Origin: Pseudomonas sp. PB101
Lineage (GTDB): Bacteria; Pseudomonadota; Gammaproteobacteria; Pseudomonadales; Pseudomonadaceae
DNA length: 64,000 bases
Direction: 5' to 3'
Assembly: GCF_009764265.1 (NCBI RefSeq)
Contig: NZ_RWIR01000035.1
Location: 1-64,000, forward strand
A program made the translations under genes and the position numbers. Position 1 is the stretch's first letter. Every line of letters begins with the position of its first letter. The notes under the pieces were generated by a model that saw nothing but the letters and a program-made list of their open reading frames with translations, was not told the origin of the DNA and did not search any database. Shown one piece after another: positions 18,849 to 27,871 of the stretch.

Positions 18849-20128
18849 TGGACGCTCTGATACTGCTCGGCAGTTTTATCGCATTGATCCTGATCGGCAT
18901 GCCGGTCGCCTACGCCCTGGGCTTTGCCGCACTGATCGGCGCGTGGTGGATCGACATCCCGTTCCAGGCCCTGATGATTCAGGTCGCCGGGGGCGTGAAC
19001 AAGTTCTCCCTGCTGGCCATCCCGTTCTTCGTGCTGGCCGGTGCGATCATGGCCGAGGGCGGCATGTCCCGACGCCTGGTGGCGTTCGCCGGGGTGCTGG
19101 TCGGTTTCGTGCGTGGCGGCTTGTCGCTGGTCAACATCATGGCCTCGACCTTTTTCGGCGCGATCTCCGGCTCCTCGGTGGCGGACACCGCCTCGGTCGG
19201 TTCGGTGCTGATTCCGGAAATGGAGCGTCGCGGCTACCCCCGTGAATTCGCCACGGCGGTGACCGTCAGCGGTTCGGTGCAAGCACTGCTGACACCGCCC
19301 AGCCACAACTCTGTGCTCTACTCGCTGGCCGCCGGCGGCACGGTGTCGATTGCCTCGCTGTTCATGGCCGGCGTGGTGCCGGGCCTGTTGATGAGCGCGT
19401 GCCTGATGGTGCTGTGCCTGATCTTCGCCAAGAAGCGCGACTACCCCAAGGGTGAAGTCATCCCGATGCGCGAAGCGCTGAAGATCTGCGGCGAAGCGCT
19501 GTGGGGCCTGATGGCGATGGTGATCATCCTCGGCGGCATCCTGTCCGGCATTTTCACCGCCACCGAGTCGGCGGCGATTGCCGTGCTGTGGTCGTTCTTC
19601 GTGACCATGTTCATCTACCGCGACTACAAATGGAGCGAACTGCCAAAACTGATGCACCGCACCGTGCGCACGATCTCGATCGTGATGATCCTGATCGGTT
19701 TCGCCGCCAGCTTCGGCTACATCATGACCCTGATGCAGATCCCGGCGAAGATCACCACGCTGTTCCTGACCCTGTCGGACAACCGCTACGTGATCCTGAT
19801 GTGCATCAACGTCATGCTGCTGTTGCTCGGTACGGTCATGGACATGGCGCCGCTGATCCTGATCCTCACGCCGATCCTGATGCCGGTGATCCTCGGCATT
19901 GGCGTGGACCCGGTACAGTTCGGCATGATCATGCTGGTCAACCTGGGCATCGGTTTGATCACACCGCCGGTGGGCGCGGTACTGTTCGTGGGGTCGGCCG
20001 TGGGTAAAGTCAGTATCGAATCAACCGTCAAGGCGCTGCTGCCGTTCTACGCGGTGCTGTTCCTGGTGTTGATGGCCGTGACCTACATTCCTGCCATTTC
20101 GCTGTGGTTGCCGCATCTGGTGTTGTAA
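18848..20128 (+). CDS. dctM: TRAP transporter large permease DctM
   Basis: 426 residues with about twelve hydrophobic segments. Family motifs include GMPVAYALGFAALIG, the FFGAISGSSVADTASVGSVLIPEM loop, TPPSHNSVLYSLAAGG and the C-terminal GLITPPVGAVLFVG. It is the Na+-coupled translocation subunit of the DctPQM system and completes the uronate uptake unit. A GC-rich hairpin and a long REP-type inverted repeat follow. Confidence 0.93.
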   Translation: MDALILLGSFIALILIGMPVAYALGFAALIGAWWIDIPFQALMIQVAGGVNKFSLLAIPFFVLAGAIMAEGGMSRRLVAFAGVLVGFVRGGLSLVNIMASTFFGAISGSSVADTASVGSVLIPEMERRGYPREFATAVTVSGSVQALLTPPSHNSVLYSLAAGGTVSIASLFMAGVVPGLLMSACLMVLCLIFAKKRDYPKGEVIPMREALKICGEALWGLMAMVIILGGILSGIFTATESAAIAVLWSFFVTMFIYRDYKWSELPKLMHRTVRTISIVMILIGFAASFGYIMTLMQIPAKITTLFLTLSDNRYVILMCINVMLLLLGTVMDMAPLILILTPILMPVILGIGVDPVQFGMIMLVNLGIGLITPPVGAVLFVGSAVGKVSIESTVKALLPFYAVLFLVLMAVTYIPAISLWLPHLVL

Positions 20129-20142
20129 AACACCTTGTCAGA

Positions 20143-20166
20143 AAGCTCCCTGTAACCAGGGAGCTT
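20143..20166 (+). terminator. Hairpin after dctM
   Basis: AAGCTCCCTG and CAGGGAGCTT form a perfect ten-base stem with a four-base loop 15 bases after the dctM stop. There is no T-tract after it, so termination may be weak or the hairpin may only protect the mRNA end. Confidence 0.45.
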
Positions 20167-20184
20167 GCTGGTCAGGGGGCTTTT

Positions 20185-20305
20185 GTGGCGAGGGGGCTTG
20201 CCCCCGTTCGGCTGCGCAGCAGTCGCAAATACAAGCGACTCGGTGCTCCTCAAAAATTGCAGGGGGCCGCTTCGCAGCCCAACGGGGGCAAGCCCCCTCG
20301 CCACA
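20185..20305. repeat. Long REP-type inverted repeat of a second family
   Basis: GTGGCGAGGGGGCTTGCCCC... at the left and its inverted copy GGGGGCAAGCCCCCTCGCCAC at the right, with inner GGCTGCGCAGC / GCTTCGCAGCC pieces. The arm sequence (GGCGAGGGGGCTTGCCCC) differs from all other REPs in this window. Confidence 0.8.
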
Positions 20306-20346
20306 GGGAACAGTGCAGCTACATAAAAATCACATAGCAGGTCTAC

Positions 20347-21237
20347 ATGTCACTCACACTGCTCGAACTCGAAGACGAACTCACCCACCTCACCCTCGCC
20401 CCGGAGCTGGGCGCCAGCATCGTCAACTGGACCGTGCGCAGCACCGGGCAACCCTTGCTGCGACACGCCGATGAGCATGCCCTGAACACCGGTCTGCCCG
20501 GCAAGCTCGGCTGCTTTCCCTTGATCCCCTGGTCCAACCGCATCGCCGATGGCGGTTTCGATTGTCCCGATGGCTGGCTGGCACTGACACCCAACAGCCT
20601 CACCGATCCCCTGCCGATCCACGGCAGCGCCTGGCAGCAGGCATGGCAGGTGATTTCCCGAACTGAAGATGAAGTGGTCCTGCAACTCGATAGCACAACG
20701 CCCTTCGCCTATCGCGCCCGGCAACGCTTCCATTTGAGCGCAGGCAAGCTGAGCATCGAAATGCATGTCACGCACCTGGCTGAGCACGCTGCATGGCATG
20801 GTCTGGGATTGCATCCGTACCTGCCACGGACACCAAACACCCGACTGCAGGCACCGGCACGGCAGGTGTGGTTGTGCGACGGGGCGAAACTGCCGACAGC
20901 ACTTGGCGCGTTGCCGGTCGAGTGGGATTTTCAGCAACTCAAGCCATTACCCGAAACGCTGGTCGACAACGGCTTCTGCGAATGGGACGGCCATTGCCTG
21001 ATCCAACAGCCCGACCTCGGATACGAGTTGGACTGCCAGGCCACTGGCAGCGATTACTACCTTCTCTACTGCCCCGTGGGCCTGGGGTTTTTCTGTATCG
21101 AACCGGTGAGCCACCCGGTCAACGCGCACCACTTGCCCGGTCGACCGGGCCTGCGTTTGCTGGAACAGGGTCAATCCACCGAACTGGGCTTCACCCTGCA
21201 GTATCGGCCGTTTCAGGCTGGTGCCCCCAACAATTGA
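20347..21237 (+). CDS. Aldose 1-epimerase (mutarotase)
   Basis: 296 residues of the galactose-mutarotase superfamily: LAPELGASIVNW at the start, FPLIPWSNRIADGGF near 60 with the substrate-binding arginine, the catalytic histidine in LPIHGSAW and HGLGLHPYLPR, and EPVSHPVNAHHL near the C-terminus. It interconverts alpha and beta anomers of free sugars. Placed after the uronate transporter, it probably supplies the beta-pyranose form to uronate dehydrogenase. The 3' end overlaps the convergent ercS' gene by 25 bases. Confidence 0.85.
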   Translation: MSLTLLELEDELTHLTLAPELGASIVNWTVRSTGQPLLRHADEHALNTGLPGKLGCFPLIPWSNRIADGGFDCPDGWLALTPNSLTDPLPIHGSAWQQAWQVISRTEDEVVLQLDSTTPFAYRARQRFHLSAGKLSIEMHVTHLAEHAAWHGLGLHPYLPRTPNTRLQAPARQVWLCDGAKLPTALGALPVEWDFQQLKPLPETLVDNGFCEWDGHCLIQQPDLGYELDCQATGSDYYLLYCPVGLGFFCIEPVSHPVNAHHLPGRPGLRLLEQGQSTELGFTLQYRPFQAGAPNN

Positions 21238-22949
21238 CTCAACACCGCTCGCAACTTGCCGGGCTTCACCGGTTTGTTCAGCAAGGGTGCGTTGAGTCGC
21301 TGCAACGCACGCCGACAATGGTCGGTGCGGTCGGCGGTAATGATCACCGCTGGAATGTCCTGGTGGAAATGCTCGCGCAGATGTCGCACCACATCACAGC
21401 CGACCACCCCGTGATCGAGGTGATAGTCGGCAAGAATCAGTTCCGGTGCCTGCCCGCGTAGCGCCGCCAGAGCAGCCTCTTCATCGGTGGCGACCAGAAC
21501 GTCGCAGCCCCACTGCCCGAGCAACGCGCTCATGCTATCGAGAATGCTCACTTCGTTGTCGATCACCAGTAAACGACGTCCCGGTAGCGGGTTGCCGGTG
21601 CCCGGTTGTGACACCGCCTGGCTCACGGGCAGCGGAACTTCGTCGGATATCGGCACCTCGATGCTGAACATCGAACCCCGCCCCGGCATCGAGTACACAC
21701 CGATCCTGTAGCCAAGGATCTTGGCGATGCGCTCGACAATCGCCAGCCCCAGGCCCACGCCCTTGCGGTCGGCGGCGCGGCCGACGTCCAACTGGTTGAA
21801 CTCGAGGAAGATCGAATCGAGCCGGTCGGCGGCGATGCCACGCCCGGTGTCCCAGACCTCCAGGCGCAACATCTCGCCCCGACGCCTTGCCGCCAGCAGG
21901 ATGCTGCCTTCATCGGTGTAGCGGCAAGCATTGCTGAGGAAGTTGCGCAGGATCCGCGTCATCAGGCGCAAGTCGGTGTTGATGGCGTAATCGGCCATGC
22001 GCACCCGCAGGTTCAAGCCGGCCGCCTGGGTGACGGACTGGAACTCCGACACCAGCGGCCCGAGCAGTTCGTCGAGGCGGTACGTGGCAACGTCCGGCTT
22101 GACCGCGGCCTGGTCGAGCCGGGAAATGTCGAGCAGATCCGTCAGCAAATCCTCGGCCCCTTCCAGGGCCTGGTGAGTGCGCTCCACCAGCACCTGTTCG
22201 GCTTCCGGCAATTTGCGTTCGCGCAAGGTCGAAATCAGCAACCGCGCGGCGTTCAGCGGTTGCAGCAGGTCATGGCTGGCGGCGGCGAGGTATTTGTCCT
22301 TGCTGTGATTGGCGGCCTCGGCGGCATCGCGGGCGTCGCGCAAGGCCTTGGCGATCTGTTTACGCTGGGTGATCTGCTGCTGGAGGTTACGGTTAGCCTC
22401 GAGCAACTCATCGGTGCGCGCGACGACGCGCTGCTCCAGTTCGTCATTGAGTTGCTGCAGGCGTCGCTGGGCCAGCTTGCGCTCGGTGATATCGGAGACG
22501 AAGCCTTCCACCAAGCCTTCCTGGCCGGGCTTGAGCAGCAGGTTCATCAACACATCCAGGTGACTGCCGTCCTTGCGCCGCAAGCGGGTTTCATAGCCGT
22601 GCAGGCTGCTCTGGTGCCGGAGGATTTCGCCGATGGTTTCCAGCTCCTGCGCGCCGTCGACGAACAGGGTGCTGCCCAGGTCGGTCAGGGAGAACAGCAC
22701 CTCCTGCGGGTCCTGGTAGCCAAGCATGCGTGCCAGCGCCGGGTTGGCGGCGCGCATGCCATCGTGCAGGCTGGCCTGGAAGATCCCGTGCACCGCGTTT
22801 TCGAACAGCCACTTGTAGCGGTTACGCTCGGCTTCCAGATCATCCAGGCGCGCGGCCAGCTCCGGATAGTGACTCTTGCGCGCCGAATGGCTGCCCAGCC
22901 CCAACAACCCGGCCAGGGCCCGTTGCTGCTCGTCAGAGGGCTTCGCCAT
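21213..22949 (-). CDS. ercS': PAS hybrid histidine kinase ErcS'
   Basis: 578 residues from the ATG at 22947-22949. Order: N-terminal helix, PAS at about 42-160 ending in VSDITERK, coiled coil 160-210, phosphoacceptor H226 in the unusual box SKDKYLAAASHDLLQPLNAARLL, ATPase domain with VWDTGRGIA and GVGLGLAIVERIAK, and a C-terminal receiver with D508 (ILADYHLDHG). No membrane segment, so it is a cytosolic sensor. Its start overlaps the end of ercA by 17 bases. P. aeruginosa carries the same pair at the end of its ethanol-oxidation locus, where this kinase belongs to the regulatory cascade. Signal unknown. Confidence 0.88.
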   Translation of the reverse strand: MAKPSDEQQRALAGLLGLGSHSARKSHYPELAARLDDLEAERNRYKWLFENAVHGIFQASLHDGMRAANPALARMLGYQDPQEVLFSLTDLGSTLFVDGAQELETIGEILRHQSSLHGYETRLRRKDGSHLDVLMNLLLKPGQEGLVEGFVSDITERKLAQRRLQQLNDELEQRVVARTDELLEANRNLQQQITQRKQIAKALRDARDAAEAANHSKDKYLAAASHDLLQPLNAARLLISTLRERKLPEAEQVLVERTHQALEGAEDLLTDLLDISRLDQAAVKPDVATYRLDELLGPLVSEFQSVTQAAGLNLRVRMADYAINTDLRLMTRILRNFLSNACRYTDEGSILLAARRRGEMLRLEVWDTGRGIAADRLDSIFLEFNQLDVGRAADRKGVGLGLAIVERIAKILGYRIGVYSMPGRGSMFSIEVPISDEVPLPVSQAVSQPGTGNPLPGRRLLVIDNEVSILDSMSALLGQWGCDVLVATDEEAALAALRGQAPELILADYHLDHGVVGCDVVRHLREHFHQDIPAVIITADRTDHCRRALQRLNAPLLNKPVKPGKLRAVLSQLLGAPA

Positions 22950-24096
22950 AGACGACCTCGACATCACGCTGGCTGGATTCGCGCGGGTTGGTCAGGATGC
23001 ACGGATCGTGCATCGCATGCTGCGACAGGAACGGAATGTCCGAGGTCCTGACGCCATGCAAACCGAGGGTTTCATGAAAGCCGATGGCGTGCTTGAGGGC
23101 GATCAGGTGTTCGACCAGGCGCCCGCAGATCTGCCGGTGATTCAGGCCTCGACAGTCGATGCCCAACGTCTCGGCGATCACCTTGAAGCGATCAGGCGCC
23201 GAGTTGTAATTGAAAGCCACCACGTGCTCGACCAGCACCGCGTTGCACAGCCCATGGGGCAGATCGAGAAAGCCGCCGAGGCTGTGGGACATGGCATGCA
23301 CAGCACCCAGGATCGCATTGGAAAACGCCAGCCCGGCCTGCATGCTGCCGAGCATGATTTTTTCGCGCAACGCGATGTCCGTCGGGTTGGCGATCATTTG
23401 CACCAGGTTGCCATTGATCAGGCGCATCGCCTCCAGTGCATGGGGATCGGTCAGCGGCCCGTGGCCGGTGGATACGAAGGCTTCGATGGCATGCACCAAG
23501 GCATCGATGCCGGTACAGGCCGACAGGAACGGGTCCATGCTCAGGGTGGTTTCCGGGTCGATCAGCGAAACGTCCGGCACCACGGCCTTGCTGACGATGG
23601 AGAACTTCATGCGCTCCTGCTGATTGGAAATGATCACGAATTGCGAGACATCGGCCGAGGTGCCGGCGGTGGTCGGAATCAGGATCAGCGGCGGGCTGGG
23701 CACGCGGATGGTGTCCACACCCTCGAAATCGAGAATGCTGCGGCCATGGGCGACGACAATGCCGATGCCTTTGCCGCAGTCCATCGGACTGCCGCCACCG
23801 ACGGCGACGATCACGTCGCAGTGGTTTTCCCGGTACATCTCGGCGCCGAGCATCACCTCTTCGACCCGTGGGTTCGGCGAGACATCGGAGTACAGGCAAT
23901 ACTGGATGCCCAGCGCTTGCAGGCTGGCCTCGACATCGGCGACCCAACCGGCAGCAATCACACCGGGGTCACTGACCACCAGGACCTTGCGTGCGCCAAA
24001 GGTCTTGGCGTAATTGCCGACACTGTGCCGGCTACCGGCACCGAAGATGATTTCAGGGGAAACGAACTTGCGCAGCTGGTTGAGACTCTGGCTCAT
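22933..24096 (-). CDS. ercA: Iron-type alcohol dehydrogenase-like protein ErcA
   Basis: 387 residues of the group III (Fe-type) alcohol dehydrogenase family. GGGSPMDCGKGIGIVVAHG binds the dinucleotide; metal-ligand histidines lie in TGIDALVHAIEAFVS and in MSHSLGGFLDLPHGLCNAVLVEHVV. The ATG at 24094-24096 (MSQSLNQLRKF) is used because codons upstream are not family-like. In P. aeruginosa ercA is needed for proper control of PQQ-ethanol oxidation and is proposed to have a regulatory rather than catabolic role. It is coupled to ercS' by overlap. Confidence 0.9.
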   Translation of the reverse strand: MSQSLNQLRKFVSPEIIFGAGSRHSVGNYAKTFGARKVLVVSDPGVIAAGWVADVEASLQALGIQYCLYSDVSPNPRVEEVMLGAEMYRENHCDVIVAVGGGSPMDCGKGIGIVVAHGRSILDFEGVDTIRVPSPPLILIPTTAGTSADVSQFVIISNQQERMKFSIVSKAVVPDVSLIDPETTLSMDPFLSACTGIDALVHAIEAFVSTGHGPLTDPHALEAMRLINGNLVQMIANPTDIALREKIMLGSMQAGLAFSNAILGAVHAMSHSLGGFLDLPHGLCNAVLVEHVVAFNYNSAPDRFKVIAETLGIDCRGLNHRQICGRLVEHLIALKHAIGFHETLGLHGVRTSDIPFLSQHAMHDPCILTNPRESSQRDVEVVYGEAL

Positions 24097-24201
24097 TGGA
24101 AAGCCTGTTTTTATTGTTTTGGAAGGTAGAAACCACACTAAACCATCCAGCTGTGAATGCAATCAGACCAAAGAACAGCGCTGCCCGGGCTGTAACAGAA
24201 C

Positions 24202-24296
24202 CCTGTGGGAGCGGGCTTGCTCGCGAAGAGGCCCTGTCAGTCAATATTGATGGTGACTGACACTCCGCCTTCGCGAGCAAGCCCGCTCCCACAGGA
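24202..24296. repeat. REPIN between pqqE and ercA
   Basis: Inverted arms GTGGGAGCGGGCTTGCTCGCGAA and TTCGCGAGCAAGCCCGCTCCCAC with a 50-base spacer. Confidence 0.85.
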
Positions 24297-24313
24297 GATC
24301 TGTGCCGCCAGGC

Positions 24314-25456
24314 TTATCCGCGATAGATCAGCTGCGAAGCCTTCGCGTTACGCAACGTCAGATGCTCCATCCCCAACCCCGGAGCCTCAGCTTCTTCACG
24401 GGCCTTGAGGATCACCCCATGGTGGGGCGACTTGCTGCACACCGGGTCGGCATTGCTGGCATCGCCGGTCAGCATGAAAGCCTGGCAGCGACATCCCCCC
24501 AGGTCCTTGTGCTTTTCATCGCAGGAGCGGCACGGCTCCTTCATCCAGTCATCGCCGCGAAAGCGATTGAAGCCGAACGAGTCGTTCCAGATGTGCGAGA
24601 GGCTGTGCTCGCGCACGTTGGGAAACTGCACCGGCAACTGCCGGGCGCTGTGGCAAGGCAAGGCCGTGCCGTCGGGGGTGATGTCGAGAAACAGGTTGGC
24701 CCAGCCGTTCATGCAGGTCTTGGGACGCTCTTCGTAGTAGTCCGGGGTGACGAAGATCAGCTTGCACGGGTGGCCCTGGGCTTCAAGGCGATCGCGGTAT
24801 TCATTGGTGATACGCTCGGCACGCTGCAATTGCTCACGAGTGGGCAACAGGCCGACGCGGTTGAGTTCGGCCCAGCCATAGAATTGGCAGGTGGCCAGTT
24901 CGACAAAGTCCGCCTCCAACTCCAGGCACAGCTCGATGATCTGCGCGATCCGGTCGATGTTGTGCCGGTGGGTGACGAAGTTCAGCACCATCGGATAACC
25001 CTGGGCTTTCACCGCTCGGGCCATGGCGAGTTTCTGGGCGAAGGCCTTGCGCGAGCCGGCGAGCATGTTGTTCACCGCTTCGTCGGCGGCCTGGAAGCTG
25101 ATCTGGATATGGTCCAGCCCGGCCACCTTGAAGTCGCGCACCTTCTGCTCGGTCAGGCCGATGCCGGAGGTGATCAGGTTGGTGTAGTAGCCCATGTCCC
25201 GGGCGGCCTTGATCAGTTCGGCGAGGTCCTGGCGGACCAGCGGCTCGCCACCGGAAAAGCCCAATTGCGCGGCGCCCATGTCCCGCGCTTCACGGAATAC
25301 ACGAATCCATTCTTGCGTGCTGAGTTCCTCGCCGTGCCGGGCAAAATCCAATGGATTGGAGCAATACGGGCACTGCAGCGGACAGCGGTAGGTCAGCTCG
25401 GCGAGCAGCCACAACGGCGGTCCAGGCAACGTCTCACTCGATCCAGAATTGCGCAT
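24314..25456 (-). CDS. pqqE: PqqA peptide cyclase (radical SAM) PqqE
   Basis: 380 residues. The radical-SAM cluster motif CPLQCPYC lies near the N-terminus ([17 protein letters not shown]), and the C-terminal SPASM region has further cysteines ([21 protein letters not shown]). It forms the carbon-carbon bond between the conserved Glu and Tyr of PqqA, the first step in making PQQ. The ATG at 25454-25456 overlaps the end of pqqD by 23 bases, so pqqD and pqqE are coupled, matching their physical partnership. Confidence 0.95.
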   Translation of the reverse strand: MRNSGSSETLPGPPLWLLAELTYRCPLQCPYCSNPLDFARHGEELSTQEWIRVFREARDMGAAQLGFSGGEPLVRQDLAELIKAARDMGYYTNLITSGIGLTEQKVRDFKVAGLDHIQISFQAADEAVNNMLAGSRKAFAQKLAMARAVKAQGYPMVLNFVTHRHNIDRIAQIIELCLELEADFVELATCQFYGWAELNRVGLLPTREQLQRAERITNEYRDRLEAQGHPCKLIFVTPDYYEERPKTCMNGWANLFLDITPDGTALPCHSARQLPVQFPNVREHSLSHIWNDSFGFNRFRGDDWMKEPCRSCDEKHKDLGGCRCQAFMLTGDASNADPVCSKSPHHGVILKAREEAEAPGLGMEHLTLRNAKASQLIYRG

Positions 25457-25706
25457 GGGCCACCTCCAGAAACGCCAGCACATCTTCGTCGATCCCGGGT
25501 AACCCGGGGAAACTGGCGCTCAATCGATCAATGATCGCCGCCACGCTACGCTGGCCATCCACCAGGCCGAGAATCTGTCCGGCACTGGCGTTGAGCTTGA
25601 TCATGCCTTCGGGGTACAGCAGCACGTGGCAGTCCTGGCGGGGCTCCCATTGCAGACGAAAACCGCGGCGCAAGGCCGGTGACTGCTGGCGATCGATCAG
25701 GCTCAC
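25434..25706 (-). CDS. pqqD: PqqA-binding chaperone PqqD
   Basis: 90 residues, the normal PqqD size. It is the small RiPP recognition element that binds PqqA and presents it to PqqE. Recognisable parts are [28 protein letters not shown] and the VDGQRSV helix. It overlaps pqqC by four bases (ATGA) and pqqE by 23 bases, so pqqC, pqqD and pqqE form a tightly coupled unit. Confidence 0.95.
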   Translation of the reverse strand: MSLIDRQQSPALRRGFRLQWEPRQDCHVLLYPEGMIKLNASAGQILGLVDGQRSVAAIIDRLSASFPGLPGIDEDVLAFLEVAHAQFWIE

Positions 25707-26455
25707 AGGGCGATCCCCCGGTGCCAGACGTTGTCGCCGGTGACCGTGTGATACGGCGGGCGTTCGAGCTCATAGGCCATGCTCATGGCATCGAGCATGC
25801 TCCACAGCACGTCGAGCTTGAATTGCAGAATCTCCAGCATGCGTTGTTGCCCCTCGGCCGTGACGTAGTGCGCCAGGGTGATGCGCAAGCCATGCTCGAC
25901 ATCGCGCCGCGCCTGGCTCAGGCGCGTGCGGAAATAGTCGTAGCCGGCGACGTCGATCCACGGGTAATGGGTCGGCCAGGCGTCGAGTCGCGACTGATGG
26001 ATCTGTGGGGCAAAGAGTTCGGTCAACGAACTGCTGGCCGCTTCCTGCCAGCAGGCGCGACGGGCAAAATTGACGTAGGCGTCCACTGCGAAACGCACGC
26101 CGGGCAGCACCAGTTCCTGGGACAGAATCTGCTCGCGATCCAGCCCCACCGCTTCGCCCAGGCGCAGCCAGGCTTCGATGCCGCCCTCGCTGCCGGGGAC
26201 GCCGTCGTGGTCGAGAATCCGTTGCAGCCATTCGCGGCGCACGTCGCGGTCCGGGCAGTTGGCGAGAATCGCGGCGTCTTTCAGGGGGATGTTGACCTGA
26301 TAGTAGAAGCGATTGGCGACCCAGCCCTGGATCTGCTCGCGGCTGGCGCGGCCGGCGTACATGGCTTGGTGGAAGGGGTGGTGGATGTGGTAGTAGGCGC
26401 CCTTGGCGCGCAGGGCGGCTTCGAATTCTGTGGGGGACATGGGGGTGTCAGTCAT
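25703..26455 (-). CDS. pqqC: PQQ synthase PqqC
   Basis: 250 residues. PqqC performs the last step, ring closure and oxidation of AHQQ to PQQ with O2. Family stretches include [37 protein letters not shown] and [23 protein letters not shown]. The ATG at 26453-26455 ([12 protein letters not shown]) is chosen; the longer frame reads into a REPIN. A REPIN lies between it and pqqB although both are in one operon. Confidence 0.95.
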   Translation of the reverse strand: MTDTPMSPTEFEAALRAKGAYYHIHHPFHQAMYAGRASREQIQGWVANRFYYQVNIPLKDAAILANCPDRDVRREWLQRILDHDGVPGSEGGIEAWLRLGEAVGLDREQILSQELVLPGVRFAVDAYVNFARRACWQEAASSSLTELFAPQIHQSRLDAWPTHYPWIDVAGYDYFRTRLSQARRDVEHGLRITLAHYVTAEGQQRMLEILQFKLDVLWSMLDAMSMAYELERPPYHTVTGDNVWHRGIAL

Positions 26456-26490
26456 TTTGTTCTCCGGGAACTTCTGCGGTGCCTGTACTG

Positions 26491-26570
26491 GCCTCTTCGC
26501 GAGCAAGCCCGCTCCCACATTTGGAATGCAGTTTCCTGTCGGAGCGGGCTTGCTCGCGAAGGGGTCAGCC
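26491..26570. repeat. REPIN inside the pqq operon (pqqB-pqqC)
   Basis: CTTCGCGAGCAAGCCCGCTCCCACA and the opposing CGGAGCGGGCTTGCTCGCGAAG flank a short spacer and end against the pqqB stop codon. The element splits pqqAB from pqqCDE. Confidence 0.88.
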
Positions 26571-26571
26571 G

Positions 26572-27486
26572 CTACAGCTCAATACTCATGCCGTCATAAG
26601 CCACTTCAATACCCCGCCGCTCCAGCAGCGCCCGCTCGGCCGAGTCTTCATCGAGGATCGGATTGGTGTTGTTGATGTGGATCAGCACCTTGCGCTGGCG
26701 GTTGAAACCCTCCAGCACTTCAAGCATCCCGTCGGGGCCGCTTTGTGGGAGGTGCCCCATTTCGCTGCCCAGGCTCTGGCCGACTTCGCAGATGCGCATC
26801 TCGTCGTCGCGCCACAGGGTGCCGTCCAGCAGCAGGCAATCGGCACGCTGCATCCAGCCCAGTACTTCGCCGTCGATTCGGCCAAGGCCCGGCGCATAGA
26901 ACAGCGAGGCGCCGTTGCGCAGGTCTTCAATGAACAGGCCAATGGTGTCGCCCGGTTGCGGATTGCCGCGATTGGGCGAATACGGTGGCGCGTTGCTCAC
27001 CAGGGGTATCGCTCGAAATTGCAAATGCCCGCAGGCCGGGATGCTGAACGGCTGGCGATCGAGACCGACCGGTTGCCATTGCAACCCGCCGTTCCAGTGC
27101 TCCAGCATGTTGAACAACGGGAAACCGCTGCTCAGGTCCTGATGCACGCGCTCGGTGCACCACACCGCATGCGGGCAACCTTCACGCAGGTTGAGCAAAC
27201 CGGTGCAATGGTCAATCTGGCTGTCCAGCAGCACGATGCCGGCGATGGCGCTGTCACGCAGGCGCCGCGCCGGTTGCAGTGGCGCAAAACTCTCGAGTTG
27301 CGCGCGAATGTCCGGTGACGCATTGCACAGCACCCACTCCACACCGTCGTCACTCAGGGCAATCGACGACTGCGTACGGCGCTGTGCCCGCACGTTGCCA
27401 TTGCGCGCACCGGCGCACTGGCGGCAGTTGCAATTCCACTGAGGGAATCCACCGCCAGCGGCGGAACCGAGAACGCGGATGTGCAT
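26572..27486 (-). CDS. pqqB: PQQ biosynthesis hydroxylase PqqB
   Basis: 304 residues, metallo-beta-lactamase fold. The start [19 protein letters not shown] and the NCRQCAG motif are characteristic, as are [16 protein letters not shown] and GTLWRDDEM. PqqB hydroxylates the Tyr of the crosslinked Glu-Tyr intermediate. A GGAGCATCC ribosome site precedes the ATG. It follows pqqA by 55 bases. Confidence 0.95.
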   Translation of the reverse strand: MHIRVLGSAAGGGFPQWNCNCRQCAGARNGNVRAQRRTQSSIALSDDGVEWVLCNASPDIRAQLESFAPLQPARRLRDSAIAGIVLLDSQIDHCTGLLNLREGCPHAVWCTERVHQDLSSGFPLFNMLEHWNGGLQWQPVGLDRQPFSIPACGHLQFRAIPLVSNAPPYSPNRGNPQPGDTIGLFIEDLRNGASLFYAPGLGRIDGEVLGWMQRADCLLLDGTLWRDDEMRICEVGQSLGSEMGHLPQSGPDGMLEVLEGFNRQRKVLIHINNTNPILDEDSAERALLERRGIEVAYDGMSIEL

Positions 27487-27541
27487 GGCGGATGCTCCAG
27501 AAGGCAGGCCCGGCCAACGTATCCGCTGGCCGGGTGATCAA

Positions 27542-27613
27542 TCAACGGTTGGCGAAATACATCGTCACTTCGAAGCCAATGCGCAGATCGATAAACGCGG
27601 GTTTAGTCCACAT
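27542..27613 (-). CDS. pqqA: PQQ precursor peptide PqqA
   Basis: A 23-residue gene too short for usual ORF calling: MWTKPAFIDLRIGFEVTMY followed by FANR. The conserved E15-x3-Y19 that becomes the PQQ skeleton is present. The ribosome site AGAGGAATGACCC is strong, as expected for a highly translated precursor. It is the first gene of pqqABCDE, transcribed leftwards; the region to its right must hold the operon promoter. Confidence 0.96.
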   Translation of the reverse strand: MWTKPAFIDLRIGFEVTMYFANR

Positions 27614-27636
27614 GGGTCATTCCTCTTCTTGTGCCC

Positions 27637-27721
27637 GGGTGATTCCGGTAGAGCCATTAATGCACGGGGCGATGAGCGCCCGAATGCTACTTTCGAAGGA
27701 GTTTGCGGGGTGATTTGGTAG
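27637..27721 (-). promoter_or_regulatory. Direct repeats upstream of pqqA
   Basis: GGGTGATTCCGGTAG (27637-27651) and GGGTGATTTGGTAG (27708-27721) are near-identical direct repeats in the leader/promoter region of pqqA. They may be regulator sites; no known consensus is matched with confidence. Confidence 0.3.
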
Positions 27722-27758
27722 GGGGTGTTGCATGGTCATTGGCATCACACAAACCCCA

Positions 27759-27850
27759 TGTGGGAGCGGGCTTGCTCGCGAAGGCGGTGTGCCAGTCAAC
27801 ATCTCTGCTGAATGACACTCCGCATTCGCGAGCAAGCCCGCTCCCACAGG
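27759..27850. repeat. REPIN between exaC and pqqA
   Basis: Inverted arms GTGGGAGCGGGCTTGCTCGCGAA and TTCGCGAGCAAGCCCGCTCCCAC around a spacer similar to that of the REPIN at 24202 (GTCA...TGACACTCCGC). Confidence 0.87.
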
Positions 27851-27871
27851 TTATGCGGCGTGTTTAAGGAA

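Noticed and set aside
27617..27847. Small minus-strand frame upstream of pqqA (MGAGLLANAE...)
   Set aside because: Its start lies in a REPIN; the MGAGLLA..R.SPLP text recurs wherever a REP is translated.
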